From NCBI GenBank assembly GCA_020444045.1, contig JAHLLS010000017.1, positions 1-64,000 of the forward strand: 64,000 bases of DNA, in the 5' to 3' direction. The stretch comes from Deltaproteobacteria bacterium. Lineage in GTDB: Bacteria > Desulfobacterota > Desulfobacteria > Desulfobacterales > UBA5852. A program made the position numbers and the translations under genes. Positions 32,823 to 41,803 of the stretch are shown here, piece by piece; position 1 is the first letter of the stretch; each line of letters opens with the position of its first letter. The notes beneath the pieces were generated by a model that saw nothing but the letters and a program-made list of their open reading frames with translations, was not told the DNA's origin and searched no databases.

Positions 32823-33428
32823 CTATTTTAATTCATCCTTGATAGAGGCCATGGTCATAGTGATAATCTTTTTGAGGGTCGAAACCACGTTTGTACCCGT
32901 CACGGCACTGGCTTCAAAAGCCGGACGCTTCAGCTGGCTGTTGAGGTCCTTCTCCATCGTTGCAAAGGGTAGCAGGGGAATGCCCTGCTCCGTAAGATCG
33001 ACTTTGTTGTATTGAAACACCAGCGGGATGGCAAAGATGCTTTTTTTGTAGTTCTTAAGATTTTCGTGTAAATTTTTTAATGAGAGGATATTTTTTTCTC
33101 TACGGACCGCCATTGAGTCCGCCACAAATACAATGCCATCCGCTCCTCTCAGAACTAGACGGCGCGTTGCATTGTATTTTACCTGTCCAGGTACGGTGTA
33201 CAATTGCATCTTGGCGGTATATCCGTTGATTTTCCCGATATCGATGGGAAGAAAGTCAAAAAACAACGTCCGATCCCCGTGCGTTTTGACGGTGACCATC
33301 TCAGTTTGTATGCGTTCATTGAACTTGTTGTAGATATATTCGAGGTTGGTGGTCTTGCCGCCACGGCCCGGTCCATAGTAGACGATTTTTACTTGGACTT
33401 CCTTCTTTTTCAAATTTACAAATGCCAT
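32823..33428 (-). CDS. mglA: MglA-type Ras-like small GTPase
   Basis: 201 residues. G1 GPGRGGKT at 19-26, the TVPGQ switch-II motif at 78-82 (Thr in place of the usual DxxG Asp, as in Myxococcus MglA), and G4 NKVDL at 141-145; VFVADSMAVRR lies between. This is a full-length MglA homologue. MglA-GTP marks the leading cell pole and recruits motility machinery in myxobacteria. The gene follows the roadblock gene by 60 bp and precedes the coiled-coil gene by 3 bp. Confidence 0.93.
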   Translation of the reverse strand: MAFVNLKKKEVQVKIVYYGPGRGGKTTNLEYIYNKFNERIQTEMVTVKTHGDRTLFFDFLPIDIGKINGYTAKMQLYTVPGQVKYNATRRLVLRGADGIVFVADSMAVRREKNILSLKNLHENLKNYKKSIFAIPLVFQYNKVDLTEQGIPLLPFATMEKDLNSQLKRPAFEASAVTGTNVVSTLKKIITMTMASIKDELK

Positions 33429-33488
33429 TGAAATATCACCTATCGTCTTCAGTCGATGATCATTAAAACACCCGTGGCCAGCTGGCGA

Positions 33489-33893
33489 TTATGGGGTGTG
33501 GATAGGTTCCAATATTTTTTTGATTTTTTCTACGGATTCAGCAACTTTCAATCTAAGGAAGCCCAATGAAAGATCGTTGCCAAAAAGCGTGATCAGCAAA
33601 AATTCCGTGAGAACCTTGCTGAAATGAATATTCTCTTTTTTCCCTTTATGGAACAGCAGGGAAAACTCACCTTCCCCCACGATTTTGGCCATTGCGCTTA
33701 CCGCACCGAAATTACCGGCCGCCAGTGCCGCCAGGGAATAAATGTCGTGCTTATTCTCGCCATCATCAAGACTGGCAATGATATTACCCGACATATCGAT
33801 GAGGAAAACGCAGTGGACGCCAATGTCGACCAGATCGGTCTGAAGAATTTCATCAATACTATCAAGCTGTTTCTGGCCAAGCGTATAAGACAA
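33489..33893 (-). CDS. Roadblock/LC7 protein (MglB-like)
   Basis: 134 residues from TTG 33893, which has the very strong SD GGGAGG ~9 bases upstream. DIGVHCVFLIDMSGNIIASLDD and DIYSLAALAAGNFGAVSAMAKIVGEGEFSLLFHKGKKENIHFSKV are classical roadblock strands and helices. MglB is the GTPase-activating partner of MglA; the gene order roadblock-GTPase is as in mglBA operons. First gene of the ten-gene block. Confidence 0.85.
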   Translation of the reverse strand: MSYTLGQKQLDSIDEILQTDLVDIGVHCVFLIDMSGNIIASLDDGENKHDIYSLAALAAGNFGAVSAMAKIVGEGEFSLLFHKGKKENIHFSKVLTEFLLITLFGNDLSLGFLRLKVAESVEKIKKILEPIHTP

Positions 33894-34261
33894 TTGAAAT
33901 ACCTCCCTGAATATATTTAGGTCGTACGCATACCGTCTTTACATCATGTCAAATGATCGTCTATCGACAAGCTTTTATAATGATATTAGCCTGATGGCGG
34001 TGTATTATCGTGAAGTCCATCAGTCCATGGGTCATCCCAGCTACCAGCCCGTTTAGGTGAATGCCGCCACTGAGGGCTGATACGGTCGTGTCGCAAGCGC
34101 ATCGATGCCCGATTTTTATCCCGCCACAAACGCCCCGCTGATTGATAACTTTTCATAAATAGCAGAAAAAATACTGTTTTATCAAGGAAAAACTCAAAAC
34201 CCGCTACTGGATATCCCTGAAAACACAGGGGCAATCTGCTTCACACTACTAGGTCTATTCT
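33894..34261. other. 368-bp intergenic region upstream of the MglA-type operon
   Basis: It contains the operon's SD (GGGAGG) and a minus-strand TTGACA ~50 bp upstream of the TTG start, but no convincing -10 partner could be assigned. An open minus-strand frame at 33986-34234 has no ribosome binding site or recognisable protein character. No repeats or RNA genes seen. Confidence 0.6.
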
Positions 34262-36169
34262 TTATTCCCTGGAAGGGGGCGCGGTGGACATGTTGGCTGC
34301 ATGGGACGAATCAGGATCGAATTCCATTCCAACGGACACTTCGCTTCCACCGGTAATCGCCATATGCGCGTTTGGGTAATGTTTACGAAAAACATTCAAC
34401 ATGGCTTGATTATCTTTCAATACGGTGGCCGTAAATCGCCGATAATCATTCTCCCTGGCAATCCCTTCCAAAATTTCAAGAAGATAGGTGGCAATTCCCA
34501 TTCCCTGAAAATCCTCACGGACCACGAACGCCACTTCGGCACTGGTATCGTCTTCCTGGGCGTAAGTCCCGATGGCGACAATTTCCTGATGCCCTGCTTT
34601 TTGAACCAGTCCGATCATGGACATGTTTTTTCGATAGTCGACGCTGGCCCATTGTTTCTGGATAACCTCATGTGAAAACAGCTTCATTTGATAGAAAAAC
34701 CGATAATAAATGGTATCCTCTTGCAGCGAGTAAAAAAAATTTCGATAGGCGAATTCATCCGACGGCAACAACGGTCTAAAATGCAGTGTTTTCCCGCTTT
34801 TAAGATCCAATGTCGATTTATATCCTTCGAGAAACAGGAGATCTTCTTGTGCCGGAGGCAGTTGATCCGAAAAAATGTAATGTCGATTTTTTGCGGTCTG
34901 GATCAATTGGTCGCGAAATTTCGGATGAGCGATCTGCGTCAGCTCCATCACGCGCTGGAATATGCTCTTTCCCTGCAGTTCAGCAATCCCGTATTCCGTC
35001 ACCACGAAATTCACATCCGCTCGGGTGGTCGCCACCCCAGAGCCCTCGCTGAGATAAGGTACGATCCGGGAAACATTCCCGTTACACGCGGTTGAAGGCA
35101 GGGCAATAATCGAAAACCCGCCCTTCGACATGGCACTTCCCCGCAGAAAATCAACCTGGTCCCCGATGCCGCTGTAAAACAACTGTCCCATTGAATCCGA
35201 GCAAACCTGTCCGGTCAGATCAACTTCGAGCGCGCTACTGATCGATATGAGATTGTCGTTACGCGCGATAACGGTGGGGTCATTTACGAATTCTGATGAT
35301 CGGAAATAGAAAGCCGGGTTATTGTCGACGAAACGGTATAGCCTTTCGGTCCCCATACACAAGGAGGCGACGACCCGACCGGGCAGCAGGGTTTTCTTTT
35401 TATTGGTGATGACGCCCTTTTCAAACAACGGCAACAAACCATCCGTGATGAGCTGGGTGTGAATGCCAAGATCGTGTTTCTGGTCCAGGTAGCGTAAAAT
35501 GGCATTTGGCAAATACCCGAAACCAATTTGCAACGTCGCCCCGTCCTCCACCAGCTGCGAGACGAAATGCCCGATTCGCATTGAGATTTGATTGTCTTCG
35601 AGATAGGTCATGGTTTCGACGAGGGCTTCATCTTGCGGAACCAAGTAATCGATTTCGTCCACATGCACAAAACTGTCGCCCCACGTTCGCGGCATAGAGG
35701 AATTGACTTGGGCGATGACCAGTTGGGCATGTTCCATGGCCGAACGCGTGATATCGACCGACACCCCTAAGCTGCAATACCCAAAGTGATCCGGTGGACT
35801 GACCTGCACCAGGGCCACATCCAAACCAATGCGATGGCTGGAAAATAGTCTCGGGATTTTCGACAGGTAGGCCGGAATGTAGTCTATTTTTCCCTCAAAA
35901 GCCGCTTTTCGCATGGCCTTGCTGATAAAAAACAGCTTGAGATTGAATCGATTCACAAAGGCCGGATCATCCACGTAATCCGCAAAGGTGGAAGACATCA
36001 TCTGATAAAGCATGATATCCTGCAATTGTTCATTTTTAACCATGGCCCGGATCAGGTGCTGGGGCTCACCGCATCCGGTACCAATAAAAACACGGCTGCC
36101 CCGCTTGATCCGCGCAATGGCCGCCTCGGCCGAGACCACTTTTTGGGGGCAGCAAACATTGATATCCAT
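34262..36169 (-). CDS. Acetyl-CoA hydrolase/transferase fused to a GNAT acetyltransferase domain
   Basis: 635 residues. The CoA-transferase part (~1-430) has GTGCGEPQHL, the GFGYLPNAI strand and ISSALEVDLTGQV, where the glutamate is the predicted CoA-thioester nucleophile. The C-terminal GNAT domain (~455-615) has VAFVVREDFQGMGIATYLLEILEGIARENDYRRF, with the QGMGIA acetyl-CoA-binding loop. Family knowledge: these fusions are common in deltaproteobacteria; the GNAT half may control the transferase by lysine acetylation or act on its own substrate. Monocistronic, followed by a 368-bp gap. Confidence 0.92.
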   Translation of the reverse strand: MDINVCCPQKVVSAEAAIARIKRGSRVFIGTGCGEPQHLIRAMVKNEQLQDIMLYQMMSSTFADYVDDPAFVNRFNLKLFFISKAMRKAAFEGKIDYIPAYLSKIPRLFSSHRIGLDVALVQVSPPDHFGYCSLGVSVDITRSAMEHAQLVIAQVNSSMPRTWGDSFVHVDEIDYLVPQDEALVETMTYLEDNQISMRIGHFVSQLVEDGATLQIGFGYLPNAILRYLDQKHDLGIHTQLITDGLLPLFEKGVITNKKKTLLPGRVVASLCMGTERLYRFVDNNPAFYFRSSEFVNDPTVIARNDNLISISSALEVDLTGQVCSDSMGQLFYSGIGDQVDFLRGSAMSKGGFSIIALPSTACNGNVSRIVPYLSEGSGVATTRADVNFVVTEYGIAELQGKSIFQRVMELTQIAHPKFRDQLIQTAKNRHYIFSDQLPPAQEDLLFLEGYKSTLDLKSGKTLHFRPLLPSDEFAYRNFFYSLQEDTIYYRFFYQMKLFSHEVIQKQWASVDYRKNMSMIGLVQKAGHQEIVAIGTYAQEDDTSAEVAFVVREDFQGMGIATYLLEILEGIARENDYRRFTATVLKDNQAMLNVFRKHYPNAHMAITGGSEVSVGMEFDPDSSHAANMSTAPPSRE

Positions 36170-36575
36170 TTCGGACTCCTTGAAAACCTTTTCAACGTAA
36201 TAGGACGCTTTATTTCATCCCAAATTCGCGGCTTAGTCAAGCGACGTCGATGGCTCAAAATCCAACATTCGCTGACCATCACCCTCGGATCGACCCTCCA
36301 GAGATAACGAAATGGCAAAACTCTATTTCGGGCACTATTGCTTGAGACTTGAGCCTATTTTCTCTGCGTCGCTGCATTTTCGATTGCCATTCAGCAACGA
36401 TGCATTAATTTCACAGGACAGATGGTGAACCGGAAATGCTGGTAAAAAGGTCTCCATCAATACCAACGGTCAATCGTTCGATAGGGGAAACGGCATCACC
36501 ATGGGGATGCAAGACGCCAATGCATGGTGCCATATCATTGCCTGACACAGGCAACACTCTTGTAAGGATTCGACG
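36170..36575. other. 406-bp divergent intergenic region
   Basis: Between the divergent acetyl-CoA transferase/GNAT and cupin genes. It presumably holds both promoters. Short frames on the minus strand (e.g. 36411-36635) overlap the cupin start and look non-coding. No palindromic operator or terminator stands out. Confidence 0.55.
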
Positions 36576-36926
36576 ATGAAAATAATGCACTACTCGAATG
36601 CGGTCCCGCAAGCTTTTAGCGGAGACACCGTTCAAGGAGTGACAGGTCGTGTCGCCATAGGACAGGCAGACGGTGCCGATAATTTCTGCATGCGTGTATT
36701 CGAACTTTTACCCGAAGGGTATACACCGCAGCATCAGCACGAATGGGAACATGAGATTTTTTTCCATGCCGGTGATGGGGAGGTGTATCAAGACGGTCAA
36801 TGGAAAGCCGTTAGCGCAGGTTCCGTAGCATTTATTCCCGGTAATGAAGTGCACCAGATTCGCAATCGCGGTTCGCAAAAGCTGGTATTCGTTTGCCTGA
36901 TACCGGCAGTAGCGCCTGAGCTGTAA
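36576..36926 (+). CDS. Cupin-domain protein
   Basis: 116 residues. Cupin motif 1, PEGYTPQHQHEWEHEIFFHAGDGEVY, supplies the metal ligands H-x-H-x4-E..H; motif 2, GSVAFIPGNEVHQIRNRG, gives the last His. A small single-domain metal-binding cupin, enzymatic role unknown. ATG 36576 lies behind GTAAGGATTCGACG, with the SD AAGGA 9 bases away. Confidence 0.87.
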   Translation: MKIMHYSNAVPQAFSGDTVQGVTGRVAIGQADGADNFCMRVFELLPEGYTPQHQHEWEHEIFFHAGDGEVYQDGQWKAVSAGSVAFIPGNEVHQIRNRGSQKLVFVCLIPAVAPEL

Positions 36927-37034
36927 AAACAAGGGCGACATCGGGCTATGGCGACGCGGGGACGACAGCGGTCAACACCGTAACATATCACCAGTCGACA
37001 TAACGAAGGGCATATTATTGAAGCCGTGGGCAAC

Positions 37035-37370
37035 TTAACCCGGCCAATAACCCTGAATGAGCCAGAAAGCCAGCATGCCCGCCAACACGGTGCCGCCTAA
37101 AGAGCGGGTCAAGAAGGCAACCCCAAACGTTGGCAATGCCGCAAACAGTTCCGCGCGCCCGATATCCAGATGGGGCACCGGACCGGATGTCAGCAGCAAT
37201 GGGGCCAGCAGCGCACTTAAAATCGCCACCGGAATAAAGTCGAGCCAGTCCACCAGCCACTCCGGCAATTGCCGTCGGCTTAGCAAAATGAGTGGCAGCC
37301 AACGGGGCAAATAAGTGACAATCCCCATGCCGACGATCATAAACGCATATTCCGGCCAGAAAGGCATCAT
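37035..37370 (-). CDS. azlD: AzlD family branched-chain amino acid exporter subunit
   Basis: 111 residues from ATG 37370, which overlaps the azlC stop as ATGA. Three to four hydrophobic segments; YLPRWLPLILLSRRQLPEWLVDWLDFIPVAILSALLAPLLL is the AzlD core. Partner of AzlC in export of branched-chain amino acids. Confidence 0.9.
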   Translation of the reverse strand: MMPFWPEYAFMIVGMGIVTYLPRWLPLILLSRRQLPEWLVDWLDFIPVAILSALLAPLLLTSGPVPHLDIGRAELFAALPTFGVAFLTRSLGGTVLAGMLAFWLIQGYWPG

Positions 37371-38068
37371 GTCGCGGACCGCGTGTGGCGTCGCTTGATT
37401 ATCGTTCCGATGGTTGCCGCCATCATGGACGCCGCAATAATGTGCCAATTACCGGGAAGCACAAGAGAGAGCCCTACGGCCAGAACACCGGCTATAAGGG
37501 CGGTGAACAGATAAACCCTCCCACGCAGCTGGAAAATGAGCAGGCAGATGAACATGGCGATCAGGGCATAATCGATACCGAACGCGCCCTCAGGGATGTA
37601 TTGCCCGCCATAGCCGCCGATGATGGTACTGATAATCCAGGTAAGATTAGCCGCGTGATTGACCACTAGGGCATGCTCAATCTGCCAGTTGCCGTCGAGC
37701 AATCTGGGATAGTTGACGGCAAAGCTTTCATCGGTCACGCCATAAGCGAACAGCGTCAGCAGTCTGCGTGACCGCCCGCGAAAGGGTATGGCCAATGCGG
37801 AACTCATCAGGAGGTGGCGTAGGTTGACGACGAGCGTGGTCAGCACAATGGTCAATGCCGGCATACCGCTGCTTATCATGGACACGGCAATAAACTGGGA
37901 ACTCCCGGCGAACACGATCAGCGACATGAAGCCGATGGCCAGCGGATGCAAACCGGCCTTCTGCCCCAGAACGCCCAAGGCCATACCGATGGGCAGATAC
38001 CCCAGGCAGATAGGCCAGGCGGCGATCAGTCCGCCCCGCCATGTCGATGCAAATTGCGTTTGCCGCAT
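37367..38068 (-). CDS. azlC: AzlC family branched-chain amino acid exporter
   Basis: 233 residues from ATG 38068; a TTG at 38089 would add seven residues. Typical AzlC start: WRGGLIAAWPICLGYLPIGMALGVLGQKAGLHPLAIGFMSLIVFAGSSQFIAVSMI. Six to seven membrane helices. Forms an exporter with AzlD. Divergent from the EF-G gene, with a palindromic site in between. Confidence 0.92.
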   Translation of the reverse strand: MRQTQFASTWRGGLIAAWPICLGYLPIGMALGVLGQKAGLHPLAIGFMSLIVFAGSSQFIAVSMISSGMPALTIVLTTLVVNLRHLLMSSALAIPFRGRSRRLLTLFAYGVTDESFAVNYPRLLDGNWQIEHALVVNHAANLTWIISTIIGGYGGQYIPEGAFGIDYALIAMFICLLIFQLRGRVYLFTALIAGVLAVGLSLVLPGNWHIIAASMMAATIGTIIKRRHTRSAT

Positions 38069-38108
38069 ACCTTTTTTCTGTTGTGACAACGGGTTAACAA
38101 AACGAAAT

Positions 38109-38126
38109 CAACGATAATTATCATTG
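38109..38126. promoter_or_regulatory. Palindromic operator, Fur-box-like
   Basis: CAACGATAATTATCATTG is a near-perfect 18-bp palindrome with a single mismatched pair (position 4 and its partner). The GATAAT-ATTATC core is that of Fur-family sites. It lies ~45 bp upstream of the azlC ATG and ~40 bp before the -35 box of the EF-G promoter, so it could control either gene. Confidence 0.45.
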
Positions 38127-38165
38127 CAGGTAAATCAAAATATGCAGACTAAGTCAATATTTTGG

Positions 38166-38193
38166 TTGACAAACAATGAATTTCTTATATATT
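38166..38193 (+). promoter_or_regulatory. Promoter for the EF-G gene
   Basis: TTGACA (38166-38171) and TATATT (38188-38193) are separated by 16 bp, close to the sigma-70 consensus, in an AT-rich context. Transcription would begin near 38200, giving a ~140-nt leader to the ATG at 38339. Confidence 0.75.
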
Positions 38194-38227
38194 TATCTAG
38201 TTTAACTTTAGCATTGTAGAAATATGT

Positions 38228-38258
38228 CACTCGGATCAATGGTCCGGGTGATTTTTTT
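38228..38258 (+). terminator. Terminator-like hairpin in the EF-G leader (possible attenuator)
   Basis: CACTCGGA pairs over 8 bp (one G-U) with TCCGGGTG across a 7-base loop and is followed at once by ATTTTTTT. It lies ~30 nt after the predicted transcription start and ~80 nt before the start codon, so it either attenuates EF-G transcription or ends a short leader RNA. Confidence 0.6.
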
Positions 38259-38338
38259 ATGGTTTCGCCACCCTTATTGTGTGCTGGCTATCGAACCCTG
38301 GCAATTGTTTCCAGATTATTATCTTAGAGGATCGCACC

Positions 38339-40426
38339 ATGAAAACGGATATCCAAAAGGTTAGAAACATCGGTATCAGTGCTCATATTGATTCCGGTAA
38401 AACCACATTGACAGAACGCATTCTGTTCTACACCCAACGCATTCATGCCATCCATGATGTCAAAGGGAAAGATGGCGTGGGCGCCACCATGGATTCCATG
38501 GAGTTGGAAAAGGAACGGGGCATTACCATTGCGTCTGCGGCGACCTACTGTGAATGGTTGGGGCACGAAATCAACATCATCGACACCCCCGGTCACGTGG
38601 ATTTCACCATTGAAGTGGAGCGCTCCCTGCGCGTGCTCGACGGCGGCATTCTCGTGCTGTGCGCCGTCGGCGGCGTCCAATCCCAATCGATCACCGTCGA
38701 TCAGCAGATGAAGCGCTACAAAGTGCCCTCGATCGCTTTTATCAACAAGTGTGACCGCAGCGGTGCCAATCCGTTCCGCGTGGTTCGGCAGCTGCAGGAA
38801 AAACTCGGCCATAAACCCGTCCCGCTGCAAATCCCAATCGGTTTGGAAGCGGACTTTAAAGGCGTTGTCGATCTGGTTCGGATGCAGGCCATTTACTTTG
38901 ATGGTGACAACGGTGAAACTCTCCGCGTTGAAGATATACCCGAAGCATTGCGGGAGGAGGCCACGCAGCGGCGTGAGGAACTCATTGATGCCGCCACCTT
39001 GTATTCGGACGATTTGATGGAAGCCGTACTTGAAGAGCAGGATATTCCGGTCGAACTCATTTATACAGCGCTGCGGGAAGGCGTACTGCAACGGGGGATC
39101 ACCCCCGTTCTTATCGGTTCCGCATACAAAAACAAGGGTGTTCAACCCCTGCTGGACGCCGTGACCCGCTATCTGCCCTGCCCTGCTGACGTCGAAAATA
39201 CCGCACTGGACACCGAACACGATGAAACCCCCATCACCCTTAGTGTCAAACAGGATGATCCTCTGGTGGCGCTGGCGTTCAAACTGGAAGACGGACAGTA
39301 TGGACAGTTGACCTATATCCGTGTCTATCAGGGGCGGTTGGCCAAAAGTGATACGGTGATCAATGTTCGAACAGGCAAAAAAGTCAAAATCGGTCGACTG
39401 GCACGGATGCACGCCAGCCAGATGGAAGAAATCGACATCATTCCGGCGGGATACATTGGCGCGCTGTTTGGTGTCGATTGTGCTTCCGGAGACACTTTCG
39501 TGGCCCCGGGCCAAAGCCTGACCATGACGTCCATGTATGTCCCTGAACCCGTCATATCACTGGCCATCAAGCCCAATGACCACAAAGCCGAGATCAACAT
39601 GTCCAAGGCGTTGAACCGGTTTACCAAGGAAGACCCCACCTTTCGGACGTATGTCAGCGAAGAAACCGGCGACACCATCATTTCCGGCATGGGTGAACTT
39701 CACCTCGAGGTCTATGTCGAACGCATGAAACGTGAATACGCTGCCGCCGTCACCACCGGGAAACCCCAGGTGGCCTATCGCGAAACCATCACCGCCCTGG
39801 CGGAATTCGATTATTTACATAAAAAACAAACCGGTGGTTCCGGCCAGTTCGGTCGCATTGCCGGTTATATGGAACCCTTGGCCGATGGCGACTTTGAATT
39901 CGAAAGCAAGATCGTGGGTGGGTCCATTCCCACGCAGTATATTTCGGCCTGCGAAAAGGGATTCCGCAATTGCCTGGCCAAAGGGCCCAAAATGGAATTT
40001 CCGGTCACCGGCGTCAAAGTGGTCATCAACGACGGCGCCTCCCATGCGGTGGATTCGTCCGATATGGCCTTTCAGGCGGCTGCCCGAGGTGCTTTCCGGC
40101 AAGGCTATCTCAAGGCCAAACCCGTTATCCAGGAACCGGTAATGAAGGTCGTCGTCGAAACACCCACCGAATTCCAGGGGGCTGCCATGGGGTCGCTGAA
40201 CCAGCGGCGCGGCATGATTGTGGGCTCCCAGGATGAGGGCGCCCAATGCGCCATCGAATCCCAGGTACCCCTTGCGGAGATGTTTGGCTATTCGACCGTG
40301 CTGCGCTCACTGACCCAGGGCAAGGCCCAGTTCACCATGGAATTTGCCACCTACCGTCAGGTGCCGCAATCGGTCGCCGAAGAGCTCGAAAAACAACGGC
40401 AGGCGGAAAAGAAAAACGTTGCCTGA
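38339..40426 (+). CDS. fusA: Elongation factor G, mitochondrial-like (spdEFG1) type
   Basis: 695 residues from ATG 38339 (GAGGATC 7-8 bases upstream). Five-domain EF-G with G1 AHIDSGKT, G3 [23 protein letters not shown]4 INKCD, and the switch region [23 protein letters not shown]. The D-S-G in G1 and [16 protein letters not shown] are those of the mitochondrial EFG1/spdEFG1 group rather than of the common bacterial EF-G (AHIDAGKT, GAATMDWME). Catalyses ribosomal translocation. No str-operon neighbours (rpsL, rpsG, tuf) are next to it, also typical of spdEFG genes. Confidence 0.93.
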   Translation: MKTDIQKVRNIGISAHIDSGKTTLTERILFYTQRIHAIHDVKGKDGVGATMDSMELEKERGITIASAATYCEWLGHEINIIDTPGHVDFTIEVERSLRVLDGGILVLCAVGGVQSQSITVDQQMKRYKVPSIAFINKCDRSGANPFRVVRQLQEKLGHKPVPLQIPIGLEADFKGVVDLVRMQAIYFDGDNGETLRVEDIPEALREEATQRREELIDAATLYSDDLMEAVLEEQDIPVELIYTALREGVLQRGITPVLIGSAYKNKGVQPLLDAVTRYLPCPADVENTALDTEHDETPITLSVKQDDPLVALAFKLEDGQYGQLTYIRVYQGRLAKSDTVINVRTGKKVKIGRLARMHASQMEEIDIIPAGYIGALFGVDCASGDTFVAPGQSLTMTSMYVPEPVISLAIKPNDHKAEINMSKALNRFTKEDPTFRTYVSEETGDTIISGMGELHLEVYVERMKREYAAAVTTGKPQVAYRETITALAEFDYLHKKQTGGSGQFGRIAGYMEPLADGDFEFESKIVGGSIPTQYISACEKGFRNCLAKGPKMEFPVTGVKVVINDGASHAVDSSDMAFQAAARGAFRQGYLKAKPVIQEPVMKVVVETPTEFQGAAMGSLNQRRGMIVGSQDEGAQCAIESQVPLAEMFGYSTVLRSLTQGKAQFTMEFATYRQVPQSVAEELEKQRQAEKKNVA

Positions 40427-40658
40427 AGACTCTGACATGCGGCGCATAGGAGAAGTGGCAATCCGATGAAGGCGTTTCCGGCGTTTCTTATGTTCCGTGG
40501 AGAAATTATTGGTTAAAGTTATAGGATCAAACATCATCCGGCCGGCCAAGGGTCGTCGGATGCAACCCGCCGGACCGACATCAGCATCCGAAGACTGTCA
40601 GCACCCGTCATGGGAATCGGTCGGGCGGGTCATCTCCATGAGGGAAAGGAACCTGACC

Positions 40659-41360
40659 ATGATGAAAAAAGATTTGCTTCTAAGAAATCCCCTCCATCAG
40701 CTGGGGCTGACTTCGGAAGACAGCTTGCCGGACGGATCATTTGGCGCCGTCCTGGCCCGGGCGGGCATCGGTAAAACCGCCTTCCTGGTTCAGATTGCAC
40801 TGCATACCATGCTTCGGGACCGCAACATCCTGCACATCAGCCTGGACGATCCCGTTGAAAAAGTCACGCTCTGGTATCGGGAAGTCTTTAACCTTCTGGC
40901 TGAAAAACGTAATGTGCAAGTCTCCGCGCCCCTTTGGGACGATCTGCTGCCCCGCCGGTTCATCATGACGTTCAAGGTGGAGGGTTTCAGTGTGCCGAAG
41001 CTTAAAGAGCGTATGACAGACCTGATAGAGCAGAATATTTTCCGTCCCCACACCCTTATCGTGGACGGCGTCCCCTTCGACAAAGATGTCCGCAATCTGA
41101 TCAAGGACTTGAAGGATCTGAGTGCGGCCACCGGCGTACGCTGCTGGTTCACCGTTCGCACGCACCGCCATGAAGCACCTACTCCGGATGGCATGCCGCC
41201 CCAAATGGCATCGTTGCAGGACCTTTTCGATGTGTCCGTTCAACTGGTGCCGGACGGCGAGGACATCCACATCCGTATTCTAAAGGGCCTTGAGACGCCG
41301 CCCCGCGACACAGCGGTCCGCTTTGATCCGGCCACGATGCTTATAAACGAACCCGAATAA
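40659..41360 (+). CDS. RecA/KaiC-like P-loop ATPase, function unknown
   Basis: 233 residues from ATG 40659 (AAAGGAAC 8 bases upstream). Walker A is GAVLARAGIGKTAFLVQIAL (~28-47); after it ILHISLDDPVEKVTLWYREVFNLLAEK resembles the second strand of a RecA-type fold. A hydrophobic strand ending in an acidic residue, HTLIVDGVPFDKDVRNL, is the likely Walker B. Later STxG-type features are absent. Transcribed in the same direction as EF-G, 232 bp downstream. Could be a regulatory ATPase similar to KaiC-like or RadA-like proteins. Confidence 0.72.
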   Translation: MMKKDLLLRNPLHQLGLTSEDSLPDGSFGAVLARAGIGKTAFLVQIALHTMLRDRNILHISLDDPVEKVTLWYREVFNLLAEKRNVQVSAPLWDDLLPRRFIMTFKVEGFSVPKLKERMTDLIEQNIFRPHTLIVDGVPFDKDVRNLIKDLKDLSAATGVRCWFTVRTHRHEAPTPDGMPPQMASLQDLFDVSVQLVPDGEDIHIRILKGLETPPRDTAVRFDPATMLINEPE

Positions 41361-41374
41361 AAACCATGCGGAAA

Positions 41375-41803
41375 TCACCGGCGATGCCGCAGCGCATCGT
41401 AGGCCGACTGGATGGCTTTGAACTTTTGTTCGGCCAAAATCTGAAATTCATCCCCTAAATGCGCCAATTTGTCCGGGTGATACTGGGCGGCCAATTGCCG
41501 ATAGGCCGCCCGGATATCATCTTGACTGGCCCCTTCCGGTACCCCCAAAATCGCATAAGGATCCGCGGTCTGATCCGATCCAAACCGCTGTGACCGATCT
41601 TGTGTTCCTTCTGAATCGCGATTTCCGTCTGATGCCGACTGTCCGGAAGACGCCCCCTGGCGCCTGAAGAACAGGTGCCAGATCAACCCCAGCACAATCA
41701 GGTCATCCAGCCACCCCCAGCCAACGATCAGATCGGGGAACAGATCATAAGGACTCAACGCATACAACAGCGCCAGAGCTGCAAGAAGCCATTTCATAAT
41801 CAT
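41375..41803 (-). CDS. Membrane-anchored J-domain protein
   Basis: 142 residues from ATG 41803, overlapping the previous gene's stop as ATGA. One N-terminal hydrophobic region (~3-50) of the DUF1232-like pattern (LLAALALLYALSPYDLFPDLIVGWGWLDDLIVLGLIWHLFF), an acidic Ser/Gln linker, and a C-terminal J domain (~80-142, DPYAILGVPEGASQDDIRAAYRQLAAQYHPDKLAHLG) with intact HPD. Would recruit DnaK to the membrane. Coupled to the ADP-ribosylglycohydrolase-like gene. Confidence 0.88.
   Translation of the reverse strand: MIMKWLLAALALLYALSPYDLFPDLIVGWGWLDDLIVLGLIWHLFFRRQGASSGQSASDGNRDSEGTQDRSQRFGSDQTADPYAILGVPEGASQDDIRAAYRQLAAQYHPDKLAHLGDEFQILAEQKFKAIQSAYDALRHRR

Noticed and set aside
33986..34234. Possible 82-residue minus-strand gene
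   Set aside because: No ribosome binding site, no recognisable protein pattern, and it lies in what should be the promoter region of the MglA-type operon.
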